From UBA2040 sp002332715 (GTDB lineage Bacteria; Bacteroidota; Bacteroidia; Flavobacteriales_D; Crocinitomicaceae), in the NCBI GenBank assembly GCA_029242295.1, contig JAQWUF010000025.1, positions 1-27,412 on the forward strand: a stretch of 27,412 bases of DNA, written 5' to 3'. The translations under genes were made by a program, and so were the position numbers. This document shows, in pieces, positions 1-8,189 of this stretch. The notes below the pieces were generated by a model. The model searched no databases and was not told the origin of the DNA. It saw nothing but the letters and a program-made list of their open reading frames with translations. Within the stretch, counting starts at the first letter, position 1. Every line of letters begins with the position of its first letter.

Positions 1-357
1 ATTAGGACGCCAATGGCTGGAAAAACAGGTACAACTCAAAATAACTCAGATGCCTGGTTCGTTGGGTTTACGCCCGATTTGGTAACTGGAGTTTGGGTCG
101 GTGGTGAAGAAAGGGCAATCCGCTGGAGATCGACCGGTATAGGTCAAGGTGCAGCGGCAGCCCTTCCTGCTTTCGGGTACTACATCAATAAACTATACAA
201 AGATTCCAAAGTGAAAATATCCAAAGGAGAATTTGAAAAACCAAAAGGATACGACCCCCTCCAATTTAGTTGTGAGGGCTTGCAAGGTGTCTCTGGCGGT
301 GAATATTATTTCTATCAAGAACCCAAGAAGTCAGACGACGAAAATCCATTCTTATAG
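1..357 (+). CDS. Penicillin-binding protein 1A-type transpeptidase, C-terminal end (5' truncated by window)
   Basis: The reading frame is open from base 1 and ends at TAG 355-357, so the gene begins before the window. The visible ~118 residues hold the KTGTT box of serine transpeptidases, followed by the DAWFVGFTP and VTGVWVGG strands typical of class A (bifunctional) PBPs, which polymerise and cross-link peptidoglycan in the periplasm. The ATG at 13 lies inside the conserved core and is not a start. The SxxK and SxN boxes and the glycosyltransferase domain would lie upstream and cannot be checked. The tail is hydrophilic with no further domain. Only 1 nt separates its stop from the scoA ATG, so the genes may be co-transcribed although their functions are unrelated. 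Confidence 0.9.
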   Translation: MRTPMAGKTGTTQNNSDAWFVGFTPDLVTGVWVGGEERAIRWRSTGIGQGAAAALPAFGYYINKLYKDSKVKISKGEFEKPKGYDPLQFSCEGLQGVSGGEYYFYQEPKKSDDENPFL

Positions 358-358
358 C

Positions 359-1057
359 ATGAACAAAGTAGTAAAAGACGTAAACCAAGCATTAAATGGA
401 ATAGAAGACAATATGACCCTAATGTTGGGTGGTTTTGGACTTTGTGGGATTCCAGAAAACTCCATCGCTAAATTGGTTGATCTAGGAGTGAAAAACCTAA
501 CATGTATCTCTAATAACGCTGGAGTCGACGATTTTGGTTTGGGCTTGTTACTTCAGAAAAAGCAAATTAAAAAAATGATTAGTTCTTATGTAGGTGAGAA
601 CGATGAATTCGAACGTCAGATGTTATCAGGCGAATTGGAAGTTGATTTGATACCTCAAGGCTCGTTGGCTGAAAGGTGTCGTGCTGGCGGTGCTGGAATT
701 CCCGCGTTTTTTACACCTGCTGGTTACGGAACGGAAGTAGCAGAAGGAAAGGAAGTGCGTGAATACAATGGTAAACCACATATTTTGGAATCGGCACTCA
801 CGGCTGATTTTGCAATTGTCAAAGCTTGGAAAGGTGATACAGAAGGGAATTTGATTTACAAAGCAACTGCTAGAAATTTCAACCCCATGATGGCAATGGC
901 GGGTAAAATTACCGTTGCCGAAGTAGAAGAATTGGTTCCCGCTGGTGAATTAGATCCAAATGAAATTCATACACCTGGTATATTCGTTCAACGTATTTTT
1001 AAAGGCGATAAATTCGAAAAACGCATAGAGCAACGAACAGTAAAACCTCGCGCTTAA
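359..1057 (+). CDS. scoA: 3-oxoacid CoA-transferase subunit A
   Basis: A 232-residue protein, the usual size for the alpha subunit of succinyl-CoA:3-oxoacid (or acetoacetate) CoA-transferase, which moves CoA between an acyl-CoA and a 3-oxo acid in ketone-body and short-chain acid catabolism. Family signatures are GGFGLCGIPEN near residue 22, the CISNNAG strand, and the RCRAGGAGIPAFFTPAGYGT segment. The frame is open from 233, but ATG 359 gives the family N-terminus (MNKVVKDVNQAL) and follows the PBP stop directly, so it is the better start. Its stop overlaps the ATG of the next gene (TAATG). The catalytic subunit scoB lies about 1.9 kb downstream instead of adjacent. Confidence 0.93.
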   Translation: MNKVVKDVNQALNGIEDNMTLMLGGFGLCGIPENSIAKLVDLGVKNLTCISNNAGVDDFGLGLLLQKKQIKKMISSYVGENDEFERQMLSGELEVDLIPQGSLAERCRAGGAGIPAFFTPAGYGTEVAEGKEVREYNGKPHILESALTADFAIVKAWKGDTEGNLIYKATARNFNPMMAMAGKITVAEVEELVPAGELDPNEIHTPGIFVQRIFKGDKFEKRIEQRTVKPRA

Positions 1058-2853
1058 TGTTTCCTGAAAAATGGCTTTCTGAAAAAGGCTATCGCTTGAT
1101 TTCGATTGGTCTCTTTTTCTGTCTGTTTGTTTATCTCTTCCTTCGGGCTTTGTACGTTGATATCCTTCACGATGAAGCAGCGACGTTTTTGCATTACATT
1201 GAAACGGGTTATTTCTTCGGTCCAAATAGTATAGTCGATGCGAATAACCATCTTTTAAATAGCGTTGTTTGTCGTGGAATTTATAAAGTTTATGGCGAGA
1301 ATTTTTTCTTGCTCCGTCTCCCTAATCTGCTTTCCTTTCCCATTTATTTTTGGGCACTAACGCAACTCATTTCCGTTCAAAAAAATTACTTGGTTCGTTT
1401 ATTCGTTCTGGTTGGAACCACCTGTATTCCATTCATTCTGGAATATTTTGCCAACTGTCGTGGTTATGGCATATCAATGGCTTTTTTCTTAGCGTCGCTA
1501 GTTTTTTTAAGTCGATTAATCATGAAAATGTCGGTGAAAAATCATCTGTTGATGACTTTTTGTCTCGCCATTGCAGCCTATGCTAATCTAACCTTTTTGG
1601 TTTCAATTGTTTTGGCTTATTTGTTTATTCTTATTCAGCAGTATCGACAGAAAGAAACCCTTGGCAGAAAGAAACAAATTATTCATTTTGGCATCCACTC
1701 CTTGTTTGCCGTTCTCATGATTCCTGCTGGAATTTTTGCACGTGTTTTAAAGGAAGGAGGCGCATTGTATTATGGCAGCTTGGAAGGTTTTTGGGAAGTT
1801 ACAGGAACAACGCTTACTCGCTATACAATTTTCACGGACGCGGAAATCTTAAAATGGATCCTCCTTTTAATCGGTATTTTAATCATTCTAGTTTTAGTTG
1901 GTAAATGGTTGAAAATTGGTTTTTTCCAGTTTTTTGCTGTAAGCGAAACCATGTTGGCTTGGTTCTTTTTTGGACATATTACTGTGATTTTAATTCTCGC
2001 CAATTTTATGGAGGTCAACTATCCGGAAGATAGAGTTGGAATGTATTTAATTATTCTCGCACTCTTGCTTTTCGCCCGATTAATCGAAAGAATCCCAAAG
2101 TGTCAATTTCTGTTCTTGGGCTTTTTATTCTTCCCGATTTCCATGATTCCAAAGATGAATTTAGACACTTCCGTTTTCTCTCCCGACGACAGAATGACGC
2201 AAGAATATTATAACATTGTTTACAAGGAATTAGGAAAAGACAAAACCTCCATTGCCATATATCACTTGATGAACCTCACGTGGCCCATGCACAACCGATA
2301 CTCCAAACACCACTATTTACCCGCGATTTCGGGTGAAGTAAATCTAGCTGCAGATATTATTTTGGGCAGAAAAAACCTGCAATACAAAGAGAAAGATTTA
2401 TTAGAATACGACACCCTTTTTCTTGATCAAACCAATGATTTTCTAGCATTTAAAAGAAAGAAAGCCTTTAAAAAAACCTCCGTGTTCGATACTTTAGTTT
2501 CAAAACATAAAAGCTACTACGAATTCGCTGAAATTCATCGTTTTAAAATTCCAGATAGTCTCAAAAACTGCAAAATACTAGTGCATGTTTCAGGATCGAT
2601 TTTTATTGATAATCCACGAGACGAAGTTGTTTTGACATACTCCATATTTGACAAAAAAGGTGAAAATAATCATCACGATTGGTGGACGACGCGCTGGTAC
2701 AACGGCATCAAACACGACCATTCTTTCATTTTGAATTATCCAATTGAGGCTTGGCATGACCAAGATGACGAATTGAGAATGTATTTCTTTAACCCACATA
2801 ATACGGCTGTTGAGTTGAAAAACATCAAATTGGAGATTTTGAAACTTGATTAG
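1057..2853 (+). CDS. Polytopic membrane protein, GT-C/ArnT-like glycosyltransferase family (putative)
   Basis: 598 residues. One N-terminal membrane helix is followed by a loop with HDEAATFLHY, resembling the acidic Asp/Glu motif in the first periplasmic loop of GT-C (GT39/ArnT-like) lipid-linked sugar transferases. About ten further hydrophobic segments run to about residue 365, and the last ~230 residues are soluble and probably periplasmic. I recognise the fold class, not the substrate. The start overlaps the scoA stop by one base, implying translational coupling. The downstream gene at 3603 has a similar architecture, so two such enzymes bracket scoB. Dedicated surface glycan or lipid modification is inference. 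Confidence 0.6.
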   Translation: MFPEKWLSEKGYRLISIGLFFCLFVYLFLRALYVDILHDEAATFLHYIETGYFFGPNSIVDANNHLLNSVVCRGIYKVYGENFFLLRLPNLLSFPIYFWALTQLISVQKNYLVRLFVLVGTTCIPFILEYFANCRGYGISMAFFLASLVFLSRLIMKMSVKNHLLMTFCLAIAAYANLTFLVSIVLAYLFILIQQYRQKETLGRKKQIIHFGIHSLFAVLMIPAGIFARVLKEGGALYYGSLEGFWEVTGTTLTRYTIFTDAEILKWILLLIGILIILVLVGKWLKIGFFQFFAVSETMLAWFFFGHITVILILANFMEVNYPEDRVGMYLIILALLLFARLIERIPKCQFLFLGFLFFPISMIPKMNLDTSVFSPDDRMTQEYYNIVYKELGKDKTSIAIYHLMNLTWPMHNRYSKHHYLPAISGEVNLAADIILGRKNLQYKEKDLLEYDTLFLDQTNDFLAFKRKKAFKKTSVFDTLVSKHKSYYEFAEIHRFKIPDSLKNCKILVHVSGSIFIDNPRDEVVLTYSIFDKKGENNHHDWWTTRWYNGIKHDHSFILNYPIEAWHDQDDELRMYFFNPHNTAVELKNIKLEILKLD

Positions 2854-2918
2854 TTTAATTCTAGGAATACACAACCGGGAGGAAAAAATCAACTCATAGT
2901 ATTTCCCGTATAATTCAT

Positions 2919-2926
2919 TAAATTTG
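2919..2926 (+). promoter_or_regulatory. Possible -7 box of a scoB promoter
   Basis: TAAATTTG matches the Bacteroidota TAnnTTTG -7 consensus and lies 19 nt before the scoB ATG, in the only sizeable gap (92 nt) of this gene run. No clear TTTG -33 box was found at the right distance, so this is weak. It would let scoB be expressed independently of the preceding membrane gene. Confidence 0.3.
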
Positions 2927-2945
2927 AGTCTTTAATACAGCTCTC

Positions 2946-3602
2946 ATGGCATTAGACAAAAACGGCATCGCGCAAAGAATAGCACAAGAACTTAGAAACG
3001 GCTGGTACGTTAACCTTGGTATTGGTATTCCTACATTAGTTGCTAACTACATTCCAGAAGGAATCGATGTTGAATTTCAATCGGAAAACGGTATTCTTGG
3101 AATGGGTGCTTTTCCTTTTGACGGTGACGAAGATGCTGATTTGATCAACGCTGGAAAACAAACGATAACGACTCGAAAAGGTGCTGTGTATTTTGATTCT
3201 GCTATGTCATTTGCCATGATTCGTGGACAACACGTTCAGTTGACCGTTCTCGGTGCTATGGAAGTGGCGCAAAACGGAGACATCGCCAACTGGAAAATCC
3301 CAGGGAAAATGGTGAAAGGAATGGGGGGAGCTATGGATTTAGTGGCCTCAGCCGAAAATATTATTGTGGCTATGATGCACGCCAATCGTACCGGTGAGTC
3401 GAAGATTTTAAAACAATGTTCGTTGCCTTTAACAGGTGTTGGTTGTGTTAAAAAGGTGGTCACTGACTTGGCCGTTTTAGATATTAAGGATGGTAAATTT
3501 CACCTTGTTGAACGAGCGCCAGGCGTTAGTGTCGAAGAAATTGTTTCGAAAACGGAAGGAAAATTAGTCGTTCCTGATCGCGTTCCTGAAATGAAATTCT
3601 AA
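2946..3602 (+). CDS. scoB: 3-oxoacid CoA-transferase subunit B
   Basis: 218 residues, normal for the beta subunit. It carries GIGIPTLVANYIP and SENGILGMG; the glutamate of the latter (residue 47) is the catalytic residue that forms the glutamyl-CoA thioester in this family. GAMEVAQNGDIANWKIPGK and GGAMDLV are also typical. It would pair with ScoA at 359-1057 to form the active heteromer. It is separated from scoA by a 598-codon membrane gene, which is not the usual scoAB arrangement. The TAA stop is directly followed by the TTG start proposed for the next gene. Confidence 0.95.
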   Translation: MALDKNGIAQRIAQELRNGWYVNLGIGIPTLVANYIPEGIDVEFQSENGILGMGAFPFDGDEDADLINAGKQTITTRKGAVYFDSAMSFAMIRGQHVQLTVLGAMEVAQNGDIANWKIPGKMVKGMGGAMDLVASAENIIVAMMHANRTGESKILKQCSLPLTGVGCVKKVVTDLAVLDIKDGKFHLVERAPGVSVEEIVSKTEGKLVVPDRVPEMKF

Positions 3603-4988
3603 TTGACTTTCTTAAAACAGAAATGGTCTTATCTCATCACGCTCGTTTTTTCACTGGCGTGGTTACTTTATAATTATTCTCAATTAACTGCCCCCGTCGA
3701 TCCAGGAGATGGTATCGTTCATTATTTCTATTCGGCTGCCAGTTGGGAAAATCCGATTTTGTTTTTGGAATTGTGGAACAAACCTCTTTTCACTATTCTG
3801 ACGAGCTCTTTTGCACAATTTGGACTAGGTGGAATGATCTTTTTTAACGTGCTTGTTTTTCTTTTGACCATTATTTTTGCTTGGCGTATTCTCAATCATT
3901 TTCAGGTCAACCGCTACTTTGCATTGTCCTTTCCTTTGTTTTTATTGCTTACACAAGATTATTCCAACACTATTTTAGCCGGACATACGGAACCTTTATT
4001 TTCACTACTTCTCTTGGCCGCGACTTGGTTTTGGGTGAAAGAAAAGTATCTTGTTTTTGCTTTTTTAATTGGTCTTTTAATGTTTTCTCGTAGCGAAGGA
4101 CAATTGCCATTTCTACTCGGTTTAATGCTCCTGACATACATCCGACAATGGAAAGCGCCTCTTTATTTATTTGCACCTTTTGTCATTTTCGCCACAATTG
4201 GTTGGTTCGTTTTCGACGATTTTTTATGGTACTTCAATCGATCTCCATACCATCTTGGCAATAACATCTACGGAGCTGGAACCTACGATCATTACCTGAT
4301 GAGTTACAAAAACTTTCTTGGAAATCATGGTTTGTTTCTATTCATTTTAGCCATTCCTGCCACCATTCTTCATTTTGCAAAAAAGGAATTTACGATACAA
4401 ACTTGTGGCATGACTTTCTTGGGATTCGGTACCTTTTTAGGAATCATTTTCGCCCACAGTTATTTCTGGGGAAGCGGACAAAATGGCTCCATGGGACTTA
4501 CCCGAATCGCCACGCAAGCCTTGCCTTCCTTTCTCTTATGTCAATTTTATTTTCTACAAAAAACACCTTGGAAATGGCCCAAATTGTCAAATCCAATTGC
4601 GCTTGGTTTGGTCGGAATATTGACCTTGTATTTGCTCTTTACACCTTATTTGAAGAAAGTAGTTAAGCCGATGGAAGTCATCACAAAAGAGGTGTTCGAT
4701 GCCAATAAAGAAACCTTGAAAGGGCAGAAAGTCTGGACATCTAATCCTTATTTTTGCTTACTTCTAGGCGAAAATTATATGCATAAAACCTCGAACGTTC
4801 GATTACTTCATTTTTCTGACATACAACCTCCTCCTTTGTCGGGCGATTATCTATTTTGGGACAGTCATTTTGGCCCGCTTGAATCAGGAGTTCCCTTGGA
4901 GAATCTAAACGAAAATAATGGATTTGAAGTGATTGATTCTAAAGAGAAAGAGAATGTGAAGGGGTTCTTGTTTGAAATCAAACCTTAG
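3603..4988 (+). CDS. Polytopic membrane protein, GT-C-like (putative glycosyltransferase)
   Basis: 461 residues with about nine hydrophobic helices between residue 10 and about 360, then a ~100-residue soluble tail. The first loop contains PVDPGDGIVHYFYS followed by WNKPLFT, a layout like the acidic first-loop motif plus 'KP' segment of GT-C-type membrane sugar transferases. No ATG occurs before the second helix, so TTG at 3603, abutting the scoB stop, is the likely start. The gene runs in the same direction as scoA, the first GT-C-like gene and scoB and appears to end that unit. It is related in architecture to the 1057-2853 protein but not obviously a recent duplicate. Substrate unknown. 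Confidence 0.55.
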   Translation: MTFLKQKWSYLITLVFSLAWLLYNYSQLTAPVDPGDGIVHYFYSAASWENPILFLELWNKPLFTILTSSFAQFGLGGMIFFNVLVFLLTIIFAWRILNHFQVNRYFALSFPLFLLLTQDYSNTILAGHTEPLFSLLLLAATWFWVKEKYLVFAFLIGLLMFSRSEGQLPFLLGLMLLTYIRQWKAPLYLFAPFVIFATIGWFVFDDFLWYFNRSPYHLGNNIYGAGTYDHYLMSYKNFLGNHGLFLFILAIPATILHFAKKEFTIQTCGMTFLGFGTFLGIIFAHSYFWGSGQNGSMGLTRIATQALPSFLLCQFYFLQKTPWKWPKLSNPIALGLVGILTLYLLFTPYLKKVVKPMEVITKEVFDANKETLKGQKVWTSNPYFCLLLGENYMHKTSNVRLLHFSDIQPPPLSGDYLFWDSHFGPLESGVPLENLNENNGFEVIDSKEKENVKGFLFEIKP

Positions 4989-5035
4989 GACGAAAATTTT
5001 TTCGCCCAGACTGATATTCATTGAACCTTATCTAA
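4989..5035. terminator. Possible weak hairpin between convergent genes
   Basis: The 47-nt gap between converging transcription units has a short CGAAA/TTTCG stem (4991-5003 area) with T and A runs at its centre. It could serve as a bidirectional stop but is too short to be confident. Confidence 0.25.
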
Positions 5036-5617
5036 TTAGCGGTAAAAATTCATTTCATCAACATATTTCGCAACCTTTTCCATAAGCAGAAAGTCCACTG
5101 ATTTTCCTTCTTTGATTTGTTGTCGGATGTAACTTGCTGAAATTTTCATTAATGGGACATCTTCGCAAAAGGTAACGGATGCATGGCCTTTCAAGGTGTG
5201 TTCAATTGGCTCTCCTTCAATTCTTGGATACACAAAAAGATGGTGATTGGCCAATATTTGTTCGTAGTTTTTCCATTTATTGAAGCCACGAAGGTTGTCT
5301 TCTCCCATCAATAAACTAAAGTTTTTATCAGGGTGTTTTTCTTTTAAATAAGTCAACGTATCTATCGTGTAACTCGGTTGTGGTAGCCCAAATTCAATAT
5401 CCTCCGCTTTGAATTTCGGTTCATCCTCAGTGGCGATTCGTACCAAAGCCAAACGGTGATAATCTTGAAGTAAAGTTGTTTTATTCTTGAACGGGTTTTG
5501 AGGTGAAACGACAAACCAAACGGCGTCAATATCGTCTCTTTGAATCATGTATTGGGCAATAATCAAATGGCCGACATGGATCGGATTGAAAGAGCCAAAA
5601 TACAATCCTATGTTCAT
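5036..5617 (-). CDS. nadD: Nicotinate-nucleotide adenylyltransferase
   Basis: 193 residues, family-typical length. It transfers AMP from ATP to nicotinate mononucleotide to make deamido-NAD in cytoplasmic NAD synthesis. The nucleotidyltransferase motif GSFNPIHVGH is at residues 8-17, with the two HxGH-type histidines at 14 and 17, and the C-terminal ISASYIRQ matches the IS(T/S)xxIR signature. The start overlaps the gmk stop by 4 nt (ATGA), so it is translationally coupled and the last gene of yicC-gmk-nadD. The window also encodes kynureninase and kynurenine monooxygenase, which in complete form feed quinolinate into the same NAD pathway, but the missing steps are not present here. Confidence 0.95.
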   Translation of the reverse strand: MNIGLYFGSFNPIHVGHLIIAQYMIQRDDIDAVWFVVSPQNPFKNKTTLLQDYHRLALVRIATEDEPKFKAEDIEFGLPQPSYTIDTLTYLKEKHPDKNFSLLMGEDNLRGFNKWKNYEQILANHHLFVYPRIEGEPIEHTLKGHASVTFCEDVPLMKISASYIRQQIKEGKSVDFLLMEKVAKYVDEMNFYR

Positions 5618-6186
5618 GATTTGATGAAGTTTTTTACTAGTTTTTTCGCTTCGGTTATTGCGCTTTCTAAGCTGTCGTTGATTAAGATTTTATCGAATTC
5701 TTTCGCTTTGTCCAACTCCGCTCGGGCTTTGCTCATGCGCTGTTGGATTTTCTCCTCCGTTTCTGTACTTCGGTTTCGCAGTCTTTGTTCTAGCACATCA
5801 ATACTTGGCGGTTGCACAAATATGGCCAAGGCATTATCACCAAATATTTGCTTCAAATTCAGCCCACCAATCACATCAACATCAAAAATAACGGTTCTTC
5901 CTTCGACCCAGATTTTTTCGATTTCTGATTTTAAGGTTCCATAATAATTGTTGCTGTACACCTCTTCCCACTCCACAAATTCTTCTTTTAGAATGGCTTC
6001 TTGGAATTTCTCAACTCCTAAAAAGTGATAGTCTTTTCCGTCCGTTTCATTCGGTCTTGGGTCACGACTTGTAGCCGAAACCGAGAATGCCAATTGCTGA
6101 ATTGAATTCAACATAGCATGAACGATTGTCGTTTTACCTGCCCCGGACGGCGCCGAGAAAATTACACATTTGCCGTTTTGTTCCAT
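5614..6186 (-). CDS. gmk: Guanylate kinase
   Basis: 190 residues, normal for the family. It phosphorylates GMP/dGMP to GDP/dGDP with ATP. The P-loop SAPSGAGKTT is at about residues 11-20, followed by the SRDPRPNETDGKDYHF segment (family SxTTRxxRxxExxGxDYxF) that binds GMP, and FDVDVIGG for the DVDxxGG motif. The first glycine of the common GPSGxGK is replaced by Ala, often seen in Bacteroidota. One nucleotide separates it from the yicC stop and it overlaps nadD by 4 nt, so all three are one operon. Confidence 0.96.
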   Translation of the reverse strand: MEQNGKCVIFSAPSGAGKTTIVHAMLNSIQQLAFSVSATSRDPRPNETDGKDYHFLGVEKFQEAILKEEFVEWEEVYSNNYYGTLKSEIEKIWVEGRTVIFDVDVIGGLNLKQIFGDNALAIFVQPPSIDVLEQRLRNRSTETEEKIQQRMSKARAELDKAKEFDKILINDSLESAITEAKKLVKNFIKS

Positions 6187-6187
6187 C

Positions 6188-7054
6188 TTATAAAGTATTG
6201 AGCACTTGCTCTTTTATTTTTTCAAGGTTGTCTTTCATCTCCACCACTTTTTTCTGCATGTCGACTTGATTACTCTTACTCCCCAAAGTGTTTATTTCTC
6301 TTCCAATTTCTTGCGTGATGAATCCTAGTTTGCGACCGGTGCTTTTCGTTTTCATTGTTTCCAAGAAATAATCCAAGTGATTCGTCAAACGCATTTTTTC
6401 TTCCGCTATGTCGAATTTCTCCACGTAAAAAATCAATTCTTGTTCCAACCGATGTGGATCATATTGACCGTTTTCGATTTCATCCAATTGCTTTTGCATC
6501 CGCTCACGAACAGCTGCCACGCGCATGGGCTCGAAAGGTTCAATTTCAATCATCAGTCGACGAATGTCTTCAATTCGCTCCGTAAACTCGATTATTAAAG
6601 CTTCGCCTTCTTGCGAGCGAAAACCATTTAATTTATCGCACGCTTCCTTCGTTAAGTTGGTCATGAATGTTGTTTCATTATCATTCAATTCCTCTTTTTC
6701 GCTTACCATTACATCGGGCAAACGCATGATCATATTCAAATAATCAACACTTTTTTCGCCAATTTCTTCGTTGACAGACTTCAAATCTTCGTAATACGCT
6801 TTTACCAACGAACGATTAACAGCAACACTTTTGGTATCCCCGGACTCTTCAATATTGATGTTTACATCTACTTTCCCTCGCTCCATTTCGGTTTGGGCAA
6901 CTTTCCGAATGTTCGCCTCAATAGGACGGTAAACACTTGGGCAACGGACACTTAAGTCCATCGTTTTGCTGTTTAGCGCGCGAATTTCAACTGAAACTTT
7001 TTTTCCTTCAAAACTCCCAGTGGCTTTTCCGAAGCCGGTCATGGATTGCAACAT
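6188..7054 (-). CDS. yicC: YicC/YloC family endoribonuclease
   Basis: 288 residues from the ATG at 7054. That start gives the invariant N-terminus MLQSMTGFGKA; an open extension to 7147 runs into repeat-like intergenic DNA and is not conserved, so I reject it. The other signatures are RALNSKTMDLSVRCP and, near the C-terminus, GRKLGFITQEIGREINTLGSK (conserved R..GF..QE..RE.NT..SK block). The family was long of unknown function and is now described as an RNase acting on RNA in E. coli (YicC) and B. subtilis (YloC). It is very often upstream of gmk, as here. Confidence 0.93.
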   Translation of the reverse strand: MLQSMTGFGKATGSFEGKKVSVEIRALNSKTMDLSVRCPSVYRPIEANIRKVAQTEMERGKVDVNINIEESGDTKSVAVNRSLVKAYYEDLKSVNEEIGEKSVDYLNMIMRLPDVMVSEKEELNDNETTFMTNLTKEACDKLNGFRSQEGEALIIEFTERIEDIRRLMIEIEPFEPMRVAAVRERMQKQLDEIENGQYDPHRLEQELIFYVEKFDIAEEKMRLTNHLDYFLETMKTKSTGRKLGFITQEIGREINTLGSKSNQVDMQKKVVEMKDNLEKIKEQVLNTL

Positions 7055-7131
7055 AGATACTGTTTTAGGGGGTAAATTTACGGTTTTTACCCCGAGAGTG
7101 ATGGATTTTACAGTAGAGAAACCCGGAGTAC

Positions 7132-7193
7132 TTCGCAGAGTATGCAAAAATATGCCTCCGAGTTCTCTGCGAAACTGACCGCGCCTCTCTGCG
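7132..7193. repeat. Dispersed intergenic repeat, 'CTCTGCG' type, with 9-bp inverted repeat
   Basis: TTCGCAGAG (7132-7140) is a perfect inverted match to CTCTGCGAA (7165-7173), and CTCTGCG recurs at 7187-7193 before GGTTAA. Read on the minus strand it starts TTAACCGCAGAGAGG, very like the short 'accgcagag/tcgcagag' intergenic elements scattered through many Bacteroidota genomes (recalled pattern, not searched). It lies between the EamA transporter and yicC. The TTAA at its edge supplies the transporter's stop codon. Confidence 0.55.
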
Positions 7194-7194
7194 G

Positions 7195-8109
7195 TTAAGC
7201 CTTTCGTTTTAGACTAGTAATGTAAACGCCAACAAAAATCAAGATCATATAAAAGATTTTCTGCGCTGTTATTGTGTTCGTGTAATCTTCTGTAAATCCA
7301 ATGTATGCAAACAAAATAGCGAAAAAGATGACCAAAACGGGTTGGGTATAAATGTAGGCGCTCGATACCGATGGGCTCAATTTGCTCAGTCCATAAACGG
7401 TCAATAAATAAGCTAAGAATGTCACACCGATAATCACATAAAGTACTTTCGCAAGCGCAACTCCTTGCAACAATGAAAAGTCGGTTTGGGCTAAATCTCT
7501 TAAGGTAGGTGGAAATGATGTCACGAGAATTAAGCCAAAAAGGAAGACGTAGGTGATCACCGTAATGGGTTTGTATTTGCTCATCAAGGGTTTTACAAGA
7601 ACCAAATAAACAGCATAACTAGCGGCATTAATTAACAGAAATAAATCCCCTACGGCCAATTCAGGATTTTCGGAACTGGAAGCTAAGGTTAACAATCCGG
7701 CTCCTGTTGCGCCCAATAAAACGCCTGCTACGCGATAGGATGTAATGGCCTCTTTCAAAAGAAAGTACGATAAAATAACCACCATAATTGGGTTCAAGGT
7801 CATAATAATTCCAGCATTGATAGAAGACGATAAATTCAATCCATGAAAGAAAAATAACTGGTTGACAGCGACTCCGAAAACACCGCAGGCCGCAAACCGA
7901 ATTAAGTCTTTTCGTTCTACTTTTTCTCTCGATTTCGAAAAGAGACGAATCAGCCAAAAAAGTGCTGTCGCTCCTGCCACACGAAGCAAAATGAAAACAT
8001 TAGGCGTTAGTATGTTGGGCATAATCCCCTTGGCGATAACGTGATTGGCACCGTAGAATGTGTTCACGATAAACAAAGCCAAATGTGCACAAAGATGCGT
8101 GGGTTTCAT
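7195..8109 (-). CDS. EamA/DMT-family transporter
   Basis: 304 residues with ten hydrophobic helices in two five-helix halves, typical of the drug/metabolite transporter EamA family in the inner membrane. Recognisable pieces are the N-terminal half ending in the hydrophobic GVLLGATGAGLLTL helix and the second-half segment LSPSVSSAYIYTQPV. Family members export amino acids, amines or other small metabolites; no substrate can be read from the sequence. The stop codon lies within a repeat element. A palindromic repeat (8136-8182) separates it from the kynurenine operon upstream, so it may have its own promoter. Confidence 0.9.
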   Translation of the reverse strand: MKPTHLCAHLALFIVNTFYGANHVIAKGIMPNILTPNVFILLRVAGATALFWLIRLFSKSREKVERKDLIRFAACGVFGVAVNQLFFFHGLNLSSSINAGIIMTLNPIMVVILSYFLLKEAITSYRVAGVLLGATGAGLLTLASSSENPELAVGDLFLLINAASYAVYLVLVKPLMSKYKPITVITYVFLFGLILVTSFPPTLRDLAQTDFSLLQGVALAKVLYVIIGVTFLAYLLTVYGLSKLSPSVSSAYIYTQPVLVIFFAILFAYIGFTEDYTNTITAQKIFYMILIFVGVYITSLKRKA

Positions 8110-8135
8110 GGGGCGAAGTTAGGGAAACTTTACAT

Positions 8136-8182
8136 GCCACGATTGCACGAATGTCCACCAATGCATTCGTAAAATTCGTGGC
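8136..8182. repeat. Palindromic dispersed repeat, 'GCCACGAATnnnCACGAATG' type
   Basis: Left arm GCCACGATTGCACGAATG (8136-8153) and right arm CATTCGTAAAATTCGTGGC (8164-8182) form an imperfect hairpin of about 18-19 bp arms around a 10-nt loop. The words 'attcgtg' and 'cacgaatg' are the hallmark of very common intergenic palindromes in Bacteroidota. A related copy lies at 10795-10828. It sits in the arsC-like/transporter gap and could form an RNA hairpin acting as a transcript end or stabiliser. Confidence 0.65.
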
Positions 8183-8189
8183 TACTCCT

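Noticed and set aside
13..357. ATG at 13 as start of a 114-residue gene
   Set aside because: It lies within the KTG box region of a transpeptidase whose frame is open from base 1, so it is a truncated 3' end.
233..358. Extended N-terminus for scoA
   Set aside because: The stretch overlaps the PBP gene in another frame and the family N-terminus begins at ATG 359.
7055..7147. Extended N-terminus for yicC
   Set aside because: It runs into intergenic repeat sequence; MLQSMTGFG at 7054 is the conserved start.
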